Shown here: in pieces, positions 54,720 to 62,838 of the stretch
Layout of the letters: every line of letters starts with the position of its first letter
Position numbering within the stretch: the first letter of the stretch is position 1
Assembly: GCF_001307805.1 (NCBI RefSeq)
Contig: NZ_CP013862.1
Coordinates: 124,001-188,000, forward strand
Direction of reading: 5' to 3'
DNA length: 64,000 nt
Source of the DNA: Lentibacillus amyloliquefaciens
GTDB taxonomy: Bacteria; Bacillota; Bacilli; Bacillales; Amphibacillaceae
Translations under genes and position numbers: made by a program
The notes under the pieces: generated by a model
Told to the model about the DNA's origin: nothing
Seen by the model: the letters and a program-made list of their open reading frames with translations, nothing else
Database searches by the model: none

Positions 54720-54992
54720 TTATTGGTTGTTGTTTTGCTGCTGTTGAGCTTGAGTTGCTTGTTGCTTCGCCTGTTGCAGCTGTTGTTGTGCCTGTTGCGC
54801 TTGCTGGTTCTGCTGAGCCCCTGCTTGTTGTTGAGCATTTTGAAGTTGCTGCTCAGCTTGCTGAACTTGCTGTTGCGCTTGCTGCAACTGCTGCGGGTCT
54901 GCGCTTGCCTGAGCCTGCTGTACTGCTTGCTGCGCCTGCTGTGCTTGCTGAACAGCTTGCTGCATCTGTTGGTTCTGGTTTTGTTGTGCCAT
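54720..54992 (-). CDS. Gln-rich low-complexity coiled-coil protein
   Basis: 90 residues, about half of them glutamine with Ala (repeats of QQAQQAQQ), plus a short break ASADPQQLQQ. GGAGGTTATACGTA precedes the ATG on the minus strand. The composition resembles gamma-type small acid-soluble spore proteins and also the frame-disrupted protein at 33315-33586; I cannot place it in either with confidence. Leucine-rich frames on the opposite strand are its shadow. Confidence 0.75.
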   Translation of the reverse strand: MAQQNQNQQMQQAVQQAQQAQQAVQQAQASADPQQLQQAQQQVQQAEQQLQNAQQQAGAQQNQQAQQAQQQLQQAKQQATQAQQQQNNNQ

Positions 54993-55195
54993 TACGTATA
55001 ACCTCCAGTTAAAGTATTGAGCTGATTAACGCTCCGTCATTATCATGTCGCACGCAACGCGAAAATATGTATATGATTTGAAACTTTTTACCATTTTTTA
55101 CAGAAAAGCGTTTAACCAGTATACCAATAATTCTATAAAGCCTGCCACATCTATCCGCTATATGAATGCAACATTCAATTGATTCCTGAGCCCGG

Positions 55196-55225
55196 TGAAT
55201 ATTAATTTCGTATTATTTCATACTA
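55196..55225 (+). promoter_or_regulatory. Probable SigG promoter of the ger operon
   Basis: TGAATA, a 17-base spacer and CATACTA fit the forespore SigG consensus (TGMATA, CATWHTA) exactly. It lies 135 bases before the gerA-type gene in a gap of 367 bases with no other feature. SigG drives ger operons in Bacillus. Confidence 0.7.
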
Positions 55226-55359
55226 CAACTACGACAATTGTTTATTTTATGAGATTAGGAAAGTATCTCTTTTTAAGTGAACTTTAAATCGTGACATTGG
55301 TTATTTCTGATCTCTGGAAAGACGACGCGGAAGTGAAAGTTTCTTAAAAGGATGTTCCC

Positions 55360-56823
55360 ATGAATAAAAAAGCACCACAAAAAAAAGCACAGCGGGATTT
55401 TGATAAGTTATTAAAAACGTTAAAGAACAAAGATGGCTTCATTCATTATCACCATGAACATAATCAGGACACCATGCATTTGGGCTATTTAAAAACCGCG
55501 GTTGATCCGGAAAAGCTTGAAAAATATATTCTGCCGCGTGTCCAGGAGTACATATACAACGATTTAAACGAATTGGATCAATTTATCCCTTTTACGAAAA
55601 CCGAATTGACCAATGACGCAAGCGAGATTCCGGAAAAGCTAGTCAAAGGTTTTACATTTATTTATATGGGAAATGCCAGCCCTTCCTATTTGCTCATTCC
55701 GCTGCCGCTGGATGAAAAGCGAAATGTCTCCATACCGGAAATCGAATTTAGTGTGGTGGGTCCTAAGGAAGCGTTTGTTGAAGACATCGATACGAATTTG
55801 AATCTGATTCGCAAACGGTTGGCGATTCCTGAATTAAATATTAAAAAATTAAAAGTCGGCACCATCACAAAAACAGAGGTTGCAGTTCTTTCAATCGACG
55901 GAATAGCTGATGAGGAAAATGTCAATACAGCGGTTCAGCGGATCAAAAATGTGGACATTGATCAAGTGATTGACAGTTCATTTATTCAGCAGACAATCGC
56001 CGATAATCAAAATTCGCCATTCCCGCAGCTTTTGGATACGGAGCGACCTGACCGGGTTGCTGCCGTATTAGCCGAGGGAAAGATTGTGATTTCCGTTGAC
56101 GGTTCGCCGCATGCTTTAATCGCGCCGACAACATTGATTGAATTTTTTTCGGCGTTTGAGGATTATTTCTTAAATTGGATGACAGCTTCAGCTTTCCGGC
56201 TGATTCGTTTGGTTGCCGTTTTTTTCTCAATTTTAATCACACCGTTGTATGTTGCGGTCATGACACATCATTTTGAAATCATACCACAAGCGATGCTTAT
56301 TACACTCGTTCATTCCAGAATGCAAGTACCTTTTCCGCCACTTCTGGAAGCGCTCATCCTTGAGTTCACCATTGAACTGCTGCGCGAGGCGGGTGCCAGA
56401 CTGCCCACCAAAATCGGCCAGACAATCGGTATTGTGGGAGGTATCGTTATCGGAACTGCGGCTGTTGAAGCGGGGATGACCAGTAACGTACTGTTGATTG
56501 TTGTGGCACTGGCTGCTTTGGGGTCTTTTACAACCCCGGTATATAAAATGAGTAACACGATCCGGCTTATCCGATTCCCATTACTTATCGTTGCGGGCGT
56601 TTACGGAATGATTGGTTTGGCGATTGCCATTGCCTATATTATGGTGCATTTGCTGCGGCTGAGATCGCTGGGAAGACCGTTCTTTGCGCCGATATTTCCT
56701 TTTCGTTTGCAGGATTTTAAAGATGCCTTGATCCGTTTGCCGTTTAACATGCAAAACAAACGTCCGTTTCAAGTGCGTCCAAGTAAAGTTAAACGGCCGA
56801 TTGACAAAGAACAAAACAAGTAG
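55360..56823 (+). CDS. Spore germination receptor subunit A (GerA family)
   Basis: 487 residues. A soluble N-terminal domain (to about 265) is followed by four to five membrane helices, with the family stretches FPQLLDTERPDRVAAVLAEG, MTHHFEIIPQAMLITLVHSR and VPFPPLLEALILEFTIELLR. It is part of a GerA-GerB-GerC nutrient receptor in the spore inner membrane that senses a germinant, probably an amino acid or sugar. AAAGGATG precedes the ATG. It is first in a three-gene operon. Confidence 0.95.
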   Translation: MNKKAPQKKAQRDFDKLLKTLKNKDGFIHYHHEHNQDTMHLGYLKTAVDPEKLEKYILPRVQEYIYNDLNELDQFIPFTKTELTNDASEIPEKLVKGFTFIYMGNASPSYLLIPLPLDEKRNVSIPEIEFSVVGPKEAFVEDIDTNLNLIRKRLAIPELNIKKLKVGTITKTEVAVLSIDGIADEENVNTAVQRIKNVDIDQVIDSSFIQQTIADNQNSPFPQLLDTERPDRVAAVLAEGKIVISVDGSPHALIAPTTLIEFFSAFEDYFLNWMTASAFRLIRLVAVFFSILITPLYVAVMTHHFEIIPQAMLITLVHSRMQVPFPPLLEALILEFTIELLREAGARLPTKIGQTIGIVGGIVIGTAAVEAGMTSNVLLIVVALAALGSFTTPVYKMSNTIRLIRFPLLIVAGVYGMIGLAIAIAYIMVHLLRLRSLGRPFFAPIFPFRLQDFKDALIRLPFNMQNKRPFQVRPSKVKRPIDKEQNK

Positions 56824-56834
56824 AGGGATAGACG

Positions 56835-57923
56835 ATGATTTCAATCAAACATAAAGTCACGCCGCTAATGGTACTTTTTCTCATCTCATCTTCACAAATG
56901 GGTGTCGGGGTACTGGGGTTTCAAAGTATCATCAACAAATACGCCGGTTATGATGCCTGGATAGCACTCATTGTTGCCGGTCTTTGTGTCAGTGTCGTCA
57001 TATGGATTATGTATCAGCTATTGAAGCATGATGAAAAAGGGGATATTGTTGCCATCCATCAATTTACCTATGGTAAGTGGCTCGGTAACTTTTTGACACT
57101 TCTATTCACGGTCTATCTGCTTTTGATGGCAACCGTTGTGCTTCGTACGTATGTCGAGATTATCCAGGTCTGGATGTTTCCGCATTTAAAAGTCTGGGCA
57201 TTCTTAATGCTGCTGATTCCATTGATTTATTATACGATATCCGATCAATTTCGAACGGTTGTCGGTGTATGTTTTCTCGGTGTTGTCTATCCGTTTTTAT
57301 TAAACCTGACGCTTCTCTACCCGTTAAAACATGCCGATATAACGCATATACTGCCAATGATGAATCATTCCATCACGGAAATCATGCAGTCATCGACCTT
57401 AGCTGTTCTGAATTTCATGGGCGTTTCGGCGCTTCTCGTTTTTTATCCGTACATACGTGACGCCGGTAAATCACAAAAATACGCTCATTACGGAAATCTT
57501 TATACGACGGTGATATATGTGGCCGTTTGTCTGACCACGTATGTTTTTTATAATCAGAATGAGTTGAAAGAAGTCATTTGGCCGGCACTAGGGCTCTGGA
57601 AAATCATTGAATTTCCATTCATGGAGCGATTTGAATACGTTGGGATTGCCACGTTGTTCTTTATGATTTTGCCAAATGTCGTTCTCTTTATGTGGGCGGC
57701 CACACGTTTAGTTCACCGCACCTTTGGATTTCAGCATAAAAGAGTGGCTGCTGTTCTGCTCGGAATTTTGTACATAGCCAGTGTTATATCCATGGGCAGA
57801 GAAGGTGTTAATATACTGAATGATTCGGCCGGAAAAATTGGACTCGTATTCCTGTTCATTTACATCCCCGTTTTATTGATTATCAATTTCATTCGCAGAA
57901 AGGTGCGGAAAAATGTATCTTAA
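56835..57923 (+). CDS. Spore germination receptor subunit B (GerB family permease)
   Basis: 362 residues with ten membrane helices, amino acid permease-like (APC superfamily). It opens VTPLMVLFLISSSQMGVGVL and has the family segment YPFLLNLTLLYPLKHADITH. The B subunit is thought to bind the germinant. It follows the A gene by 11 bases and overlaps the C gene by 11 bases. Confidence 0.95.
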   Translation: MISIKHKVTPLMVLFLISSSQMGVGVLGFQSIINKYAGYDAWIALIVAGLCVSVVIWIMYQLLKHDEKGDIVAIHQFTYGKWLGNFLTLLFTVYLLLMATVVLRTYVEIIQVWMFPHLKVWAFLMLLIPLIYYTISDQFRTVVGVCFLGVVYPFLLNLTLLYPLKHADITHILPMMNHSITEIMQSSTLAVLNFMGVSALLVFYPYIRDAGKSQKYAHYGNLYTTVIYVAVCLTTYVFYNQNELKEVIWPALGLWKIIEFPFMERFEYVGIATLFFMILPNVVLFMWAATRLVHRTFGFQHKRVAAVLLGILYIASVISMGREGVNILNDSAGKIGLVFLFIYIPVLLIINFIRRKVRKNVS

Positions 57924-58983
57924 ATATATTACTTTTTTCGTGTTTGTGATAGTCAGCTTGCTGTTTAATTATCAGATGCCGGCCAAAGTAATCGATCGGA
58001 TTCAAATGATTACAGTAGTTGGGTACGATGCGATTGACCAGAATAAGATCCAGGAAACGGTTGTGTCACCGAAATACCAGCAGGAAGCTCAAGTAGAAGA
58101 TTTTATCTACTCGGATACTGCTGCAACGGTATATGAGAATCGGGTTAATTTAAATGCAAAAGCTACCGAACGTTTGCTGAACGGTAAGCTGCAGATTGCT
58201 TTTTATGACCGGGAGTTAGCCGAACAAGGGGTTGAGGATTTTATCGAATATTTGACAAGAGACCCGTCGATTGGCGGCACCTTAAACCTTGCAGTGGCAG
58301 AAGAATCAGCACACGCGCTGATCAATTCAGTCAAAACCGGTAAGGGCAGGGGTGTTTTCTTTAACGATTTATTTGATCATAATATACGGCACGGTAATCT
58401 GCCGCAAACGAATTTAAAAGAATTTCAATCCGCTTTGATGAGTGAAACCTGTGATCCTTTTTTACCGATGTTAAGTGTTGAAGATGAAAGCGCTGCATTA
58501 ACGGCAATCGCGTTGTTTGACGATGACAAGTATGTTGATAAACTGCCAATCAATAAAGCAGATGTATTTAAACTGCTTTATCAAAATGTCAGTGATGGAA
58601 ACTATCAATTTAAAAATGACAAGTATATTGTAGCACTTGAGAATGTTGAATCAGATAAAGATGTGGTTTTTGAACCGACAGGCGGAAGTGGTGAAGTAAC
58701 ATTTAATGTGAAGCTGCGGGGCGTTGTCAGGGAATACACCGGAAAAGAAATTATAAATCAACTGACAGCGATTGAAAAGGATATTAAACAGGATATTGAA
58801 CAAAGGGGAGAGAACTTAATCAGCCGCCTTCAGGAATTGGATATTGACCCACTTGATATTGAAGGGGCAGTCAAAAGCAGCAACCGAAATTATAACAAGG
58901 AACAGTTTAAATCAACTTATTCGGAGATGCCGATTAACGTGAATGTGAGTGTCAAAATTACGGGAACCGGTACAAGGCGTTGA
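57913..58983 (+). CDS. Spore germination receptor subunit C (GerC family) without lipobox cysteine
   Basis: 356 residues, a Ger(x)C family protein of normal length, with GYDAIDQNKIQETV and a C-terminal domain ending in a KSSNRNYNKEQFKS region. GerC proteins usually begin with a lipoprotein signal ending in a cysteine (often CWD). Here the N-terminus MYLKYITFFVFVIVSLLFNY continues QMPAKVIDRIQ with no cysteine, so it would be held only by its N-terminal helix. The start inside gerB behind AAAGGTGCGG is well supported. Confidence 0.92.
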   Translation: MYLKYITFFVFVIVSLLFNYQMPAKVIDRIQMITVVGYDAIDQNKIQETVVSPKYQQEAQVEDFIYSDTAATVYENRVNLNAKATERLLNGKLQIAFYDRELAEQGVEDFIEYLTRDPSIGGTLNLAVAEESAHALINSVKTGKGRGVFFNDLFDHNIRHGNLPQTNLKEFQSALMSETCDPFLPMLSVEDESAALTAIALFDDDKYVDKLPINKADVFKLLYQNVSDGNYQFKNDKYIVALENVESDKDVVFEPTGGSGEVTFNVKLRGVVREYTGKEIINQLTAIEKDIKQDIEQRGENLISRLQELDIDPLDIEGAVKSSNRNYNKEQFKSTYSEMPINVNVSVKITGTGTRR

Positions 58984-59057
58984 ATTCGCATGAATGTGGC
59001 GTCCTGCCGGAATGTTAAAGTTCACAAATCCTGAATGATCAGCTTGTTAGCCAAATA

Positions 59058-59711
59058 TCATGTGATGTCGTCAATCGACTGATACTTTTTATCAAATCCT
59101 AAATGGACAACTTCCCATAAATAAAATGAAGCTATGGTCAAGTGAGGGTCCCAGACAGGCCGTTTATCAAGCAAAATCTGTCGGCGCTCGGTCTTGTCCA
59201 CTTCATACAGCCATTTTGCCCCGCGCTGAATGCCGATGTCATCAACTGCGAGCACATTCATCCGGCCGAGTGAAAAGATTAAAAACATCTCAGAGGTCCA
59301 TTTACCAATTCCTTTAATACTTGTCAGTTCTTTAATTGCTTCAGAGTTAGTGATTTTCTCTATTCGGGTGAAGTCCAGTATGCCTGCATGAACTTTTGCA
59401 GTCAGGTCTTGTAAATATCGTATTTTTTGTCTTGATAAGCCAATCGAACGCAAATCATCATCCGGGATGTTCAGAATGGCATCAGGCTCAATCCGGTTGT
59501 CAAGCAGTTTTTCCAGCCGGCTGAAAATTGCGCTTGCTGCCTGGACTGAAATTTGCTGTCCCGTGATGGCGCGCACGAGTGATTTAAAGTAGTCCGGCCT
59601 TGTGCTGACGGTTAGATCCCCGACAATATTAATCAGTTTTTTCATCTGTTTATCAGCTTTACCGAGTTCCACAACAGAACGATCCTGCTGTTTTATTGTG
59701 AATGTTTTCAT
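59058..59711 (-). CDS. DNA-3-methyladenine glycosylase, AlkA-like HhH-GPD protein
   Basis: 217 residues. The helix-hairpin-helix is LTSIKGIGKWTSEMFLIFSL, followed by the catalytic aspartate in NVLAVDDIGIQRGAKWLY. It removes alkylated bases in base excision repair. It lacks the E. coli AlkA N-terminal domain, as many Bacillus members do, and has no Fe-S cluster cysteines. GAGGTGAC precedes the ATG on the minus strand. It is monocistronic. Confidence 0.93.
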   Translation of the reverse strand: MKTFTIKQQDRSVVELGKADKQMKKLINIVGDLTVSTRPDYFKSLVRAITGQQISVQAASAIFSRLEKLLDNRIEPDAILNIPDDDLRSIGLSRQKIRYLQDLTAKVHAGILDFTRIEKITNSEAIKELTSIKGIGKWTSEMFLIFSLGRMNVLAVDDIGIQRGAKWLYEVDKTERRQILLDKRPVWDPHLTIASFYLWEVVHLGFDKKYQSIDDIT

Positions 59712-59731
59712 AAGTCACCTCGCATGCAGTT

Positions 59732-59767
59732 GAGGCGTTTTTCGCTTTTTTTGACAAAAAACGCCTG
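59732..59767. terminator. Hairpin between alkA and the NDH-2 gene
   Basis: AGGCGTTTTT pairs with AAAAACGCCT around a T-rich loop. It lies upstream of both divergent genes, so it may be regulatory and not a terminator. Confidence 0.4.
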
Positions 59768-59882
59768 TCAGTGTGTTGAATTGCTAGCCTAAAAAGAATA
59801 GTTTTGATATGATAAGCATGATGTCAATTATCTCCCATTATAACAGAAGCACTGTAATCAAACAGGAAAGGTGGATTTGTCT

Positions 59883-61097
59883 ATGAGTAAACCAAAAATT
59901 GTCGTTCTTGGCGCCGGTTACGGCGGAATGATGACAACTAAACGATTAATGCAAAAATTAAGCCCGGAAGAAGCAGAGATCGTACTCGTTAATAAACATA
60001 ACTATCATTACCAGACAACATGGCTCCATGAAGTAGCTGCTGGTACAAGAAACCAGAACCAGGCACGCATGATAATCAGTGACGTTATTAATCCGAACCG
60101 CGTTAACTTGATTTATGATGAGGTTGTCGAAGTGAAAAAAGACGACAATCGCGTCATATTGAAAAATAGTGAAATTACATACGATTATTTGGTAATTTCG
60201 CTTGGTTTTGAAACGAATACATTCGGTATCAAAGGAATGGGAAAAAATGCATTTTCCATCACAGACATCGACTCAAGCCGCATGATTCGGGAACATATTG
60301 AATATCAATTTGCCAAGTACAGCACAGCTGACAACCCTAAAGATGAAGATTTGGCCATCCTTGTTGGCGGTGCCGGCTTTACAGGCATCGAGTTTGTCGG
60401 TGAGTTAGCTGAAAAAGTGCCCGAACTTTGCAGGAAATATGATATTGACCGAAGCAAAGTCCGCATCATTAACGTTGAAGCAGCACCGCGCGTATTGCCG
60501 GGCTTTAATGAAGATCTCGTTCAATATGCGAAAAAATCATTGGCTGATCGTGGTGTGGAATTCCGGGAAGGCGCCAAAATTTCCGAGTGTAAGAAAAATA
60601 GCTTTGTCATCGGAGAAGGCGACGACACTGAAGAAATCAAAGCCGGAACAATCGTCTGGACCGGCGGTGTAACAGGCAGCTCCGTTCTGTCTAAATCCGG
60701 GTTTGAAATTACAAAAGGCAAAGTGACTGTAGACGGTGACTTGCGGGCTCCGGATGAAGACAACATTTTCATCATTGGTGATTGTGCATGGGTCATGAAT
60801 GAAGAAGAAGGAAAACCATTCCCACCGACAGCACAGGCAGCTATGCAGCATGCTGATACATGTGCAAACAATATTAAAGGTCTGCTGCGTCATGAACCAC
60901 TAAGTAAATTTGTATTTGATGATAAAGGTACTGTCGCTTCCCTTGGTAAAGCTGATGCGATGGGAACGGTATTCAATGATAATTTACTTTACGGCAAACC
61001 TGCCGTCTCGATGAAAAAGGTCATCGACAACCGCTATCTTTTCTTGCTCGGCGGACCGAAACTTATCCTGAAAAAAGGCAAACTTCGCATGATTTAA
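59883..61097 (+). CDS. Type II NADH dehydrogenase-like NAD(P)/FAD oxidoreductase
   Basis: 404 residues from ATG 59883, eight bases after AAAGGTGG. Two dinucleotide folds are seen: KIVVLGAGYGGMMTTKRLMQ for FAD and LAILVGGAGFTGIEFVGELA for NAD(H), with the FAD-closing motif NIFIIGDCAWVMNEE and the quinone-side PFPPTAQAAMQHA. It passes electrons from NADH to menaquinone without pumping, and so depends on the product of the men genes in this window. A 33-residue membrane protein gene follows. Confidence 0.93.
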   Translation: MSKPKIVVLGAGYGGMMTTKRLMQKLSPEEAEIVLVNKHNYHYQTTWLHEVAAGTRNQNQARMIISDVINPNRVNLIYDEVVEVKKDDNRVILKNSEITYDYLVISLGFETNTFGIKGMGKNAFSITDIDSSRMIREHIEYQFAKYSTADNPKDEDLAILVGGAGFTGIEFVGELAEKVPELCRKYDIDRSKVRIINVEAAPRVLPGFNEDLVQYAKKSLADRGVEFREGAKISECKKNSFVIGEGDDTEEIKAGTIVWTGGVTGSSVLSKSGFEITKGKVTVDGDLRAPDEDNIFIIGDCAWVMNEEEGKPFPPTAQAAMQHADTCANNIKGLLRHEPLSKFVFDDKGTVASLGKADAMGTVFNDNLLYGKPAVSMKKVIDNRYLFLLGGPKLILKKGKLRMI

Positions 61098-61115
61098 TCA
61101 AGGAGGGACTTGTTT

Positions 61116-61217
61116 ATGAAAAACGGAACTTTATATGTCATTTTGGCTGCACTGGCAGCAATTGCAGGTTATACGGTAGCAACACGTGCCCTCGAGGATA
61201 CAAGAGATTTCCGTTAA
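61116..61217 (+). CDS. Small membrane protein next to NDH-2
   Basis: 33 residues, with AAGGAGGGACTTGTTT before the ATG. One hydrophobic helix (LYVILAALAAIAGYTVATRA) ends in LEDTRDFR. The strong binding site, the 18-base gap after the NDH-2 stop and the terminator right behind it make it a likely gene in the same operon. It could be a small partner of the dehydrogenase; no family was recognised. Confidence 0.7.
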   Translation: MKNGTLYVILAALAAIAGYTVATRALEDTRDFR

Positions 61218-61237
61218 TCGCACAAAACGATGTACAG

Positions 61238-61271
61238 ACAACCACCCTTGCGAACAGCGGTGGTTGTTTGT
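61238..61271 (+). terminator. Terminator of the NDH-2 operon
   Basis: ACAACCACC pairs with GGTGGTTGT around CTTGCGAACAGC, followed by TTGTTT. Confidence 0.82.
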
Positions 61272-61358
61272 TTATCCCACATGTAATGGGCAGTAACCCG
61301 CCAGAAACCGATGGCTAACTGCCCATAAATGTCCGGTTCTGTTCAACTAACATTTTTT
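61272..61358 (+). repeat. Dispersed structured repeat, family B (copy B3, short)
   Basis: ATCCCACATGTAATGGGCAG, AACCCGCCAGAAACC, GGGCAG paired with CTGCCC, and AATGTCCGGTTCTGTTCAAC as in the other copies. The terminal AGCGGAAT hairpin is missing. Confidence 0.65.
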
Positions 61359-61432
61359 ACGTGAATTTGTGATAATTATCACTGCCCATGCAATCAAAAA
61401 CATATATATTGGCAGGTAGGGGGGAGGTTTTT

Positions 61433-61684
61433 ATGGGTATTGAATTATTTATATTGCTGGCGGTTCTGTTTATTGCGGCGATAGCTGGTACATTTATTGC
61501 TTTTAAACAAGAAGAAAACAAAATGAAAAAGTATGAAGAAGAAGGGGACACAGTAGAAGATCAGCTAAGACGGTCCCATGAATATGAATCCTCATCGTTA
61601 AAGTCCAACGTTCCTTTGCAGCTGATTATTTACACTGTAACGATTGTGGCGTCCCTTATTGTTTTTGCGGTTTATTTATTTTAG
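61433..61684 (+). CDS. Small two-helix membrane protein
   Basis: 83 residues from ATG 61433, behind GGGGGAGG. There is an N-terminal helix (IELFILLAVLFIAAIAGTFI), a charged middle rich in Glu and Lys (about 25-55) and a C-terminal helix (LIIYTVTIVASLIVFAVYLF). No family was recognised. It stands alone between a repeat and a hairpin. Confidence 0.7.
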   Translation: MGIELFILLAVLFIAAIAGTFIAFKQEENKMKKYEEEGDTVEDQLRRSHEYESSSLKSNVPLQLIIYTVTIVASLIVFAVYLF

Positions 61685-61685
61685 A

Positions 61686-61735
61686 AGCTGTTCAAAAAGT
61701 CCGGTAACTATGATATATCACTTTTGAACAGGGGC
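61686..61735 (+). terminator. Hairpin terminator sharing the family C repeat end
   Basis: CTGTTCAAAAAGT pairs with ACTTTTGAACAG. The left arm continues TCCGGTAA, identical to the leading end of repeat family C (31990-32165). Confidence 0.6.
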
Positions 61736-61809
61736 ACTCTTCAATTTGACATTATATGCACTCATGATTTTTCATTTATATCAAATACTACAGGACAGGA
61801 GGTGGTCGA

Positions 61810-62637
61810 TTGATAACCATTATCTTGTCTTTTTTATTGTCATCAGTGCCCTTGACCGTCACAGACGAGGGACAGGTGGTTGATGAATTAATAAAAGAGG
61901 ATTTTGCCTTGCAGCTTGTTGATGATTTATTAATTGATGATACGAAACTTGATTTACAAATGGATCTTATCAATGAAAAGGTGAAAAAAGAACCTGTGAA
62001 TGCGAAATTAGATGATGAAGGCGACATCATAGAAGAAAGACCCGGCCGGGTACTGGACCGCATTAAATTCCGTAACATGTTTTATGATTATTTTTATGAC
62101 AGTACGTCTCCTGCCAAAATAACATTGCCTGTCAGGAAGGTCTATCCGCGCGTCGACAGTGAACTGCTGGCAAACATTCGTGAACATGAAATTGGCAATT
62201 ACGTGACACAGTTCAAGACAAGGAATAAAGAGCGTTCACGGAATATTGAAATCGCTGCAGAAGCGATTAATAATCATGTCGTTTTTCCGAATGAGCAGTT
62301 TTCATTTAATGATGTCGTTGGGGAACGGACAGAAGACAAGGGATACAAAAGAGCGCCGGTCATCGTCAAGGGTGAGCTGTCCGAAGATATTGGCGGGGGT
62401 ATTTGCCAGGTTTCCTCAACCCTTTATAATGCAGTGGATTTAAAGGGTATTGAGATTACGGAGCGTTATTCGCACAGCCGGAGTGTGCCGTATGTACCTT
62501 CAGGACGCGATGCTGCTGTCAGTTGGTACGGACCGGATTTTGCCTTCACGAATGAGTCAAAGCATCCGATTTTAATCCGCGCTTCAGCTGACAAGGGAAA
62601 CATGACAATCCGGATTCTTGCCTTTGAACCCCGATAA
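61810..62637 (+). CDS. VanW family protein
   Basis: 275 residues with a TTG start after GGAGGTGG. The N-terminal hydrophobic stretch (ITIILSFLLSSVPLTV) is a signal peptide, so the protein is exported. The C-terminal half is the VanW domain: RNIEIAAEAINNHVVFPNEQ, FSFNDVVGERTEDKGYKRAP, GGGICQVSSTLYNAV and SHSRSVPYVPSGRDAAVSWY. VanW domains occur in vancomycin clusters and in Bacillus YoaR-like proteins; their biochemical role is unknown, probably at the cell wall. No other van gene is nearby. Confidence 0.92.
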   Translation: MITIILSFLLSSVPLTVTDEGQVVDELIKEDFALQLVDDLLIDDTKLDLQMDLINEKVKKEPVNAKLDDEGDIIEERPGRVLDRIKFRNMFYDYFYDSTSPAKITLPVRKVYPRVDSELLANIREHEIGNYVTQFKTRNKERSRNIEIAAEAINNHVVFPNEQFSFNDVVGERTEDKGYKRAPVIVKGELSEDIGGGICQVSSTLYNAVDLKGIEITERYSHSRSVPYVPSGRDAAVSWYGPDFAFTNESKHPILIRASADKGNMTIRILAFEPR

Positions 62638-62667
62638 CGAAATAGCACTGGGAAGCGTTTCGCTTTT

Positions 62668-62795
62668 CTCCCGCATGTAACGGTCAGTAACCCGCCGGAG
62701 AACGGCGGTTAACTGTCCCTAAATGCCTGATTCTGCTCAACTAGCATTCAGCGGAATGAAAAATCAATTCCGCTGAATACAGTCTCGCTTTATTT
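62668..62795 (+). repeat. Dispersed structured repeat, family B (copy B2)
   Basis: CTCCCGCATGTAACGGTCAG, a hairpin CCCGCCGGAGAACGGCGG, AATGCCTGATTCTGCTCAAC, then TTCAGCGGAAT paired with ATTCCGCTGAA. It is the plus-strand equivalent of 31326-31450 and has the overall plan of family A (same head, two hairpins, similar middle). Confidence 0.75.
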
Positions 62796-62838
62796 TATCC
62801 CGTCTTTTGGTTAGTATTTATGGGGGAGGGGGTTGGTT

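Noticed and set aside
54665..55012. Leucine-rich open frames on the plus strand
   Set aside because: They are antisense to the Gln-rich gene at 54720-54992; CAG/CTG repeats keep the opposite strand open. The minus-strand gene has a good binding site.
61810..62637. Vancomycin resistance locus
   Set aside because: A VanW domain alone is common in Bacillaceae; there is no ligase, dehydrogenase or dipeptidase gene of a van cluster.
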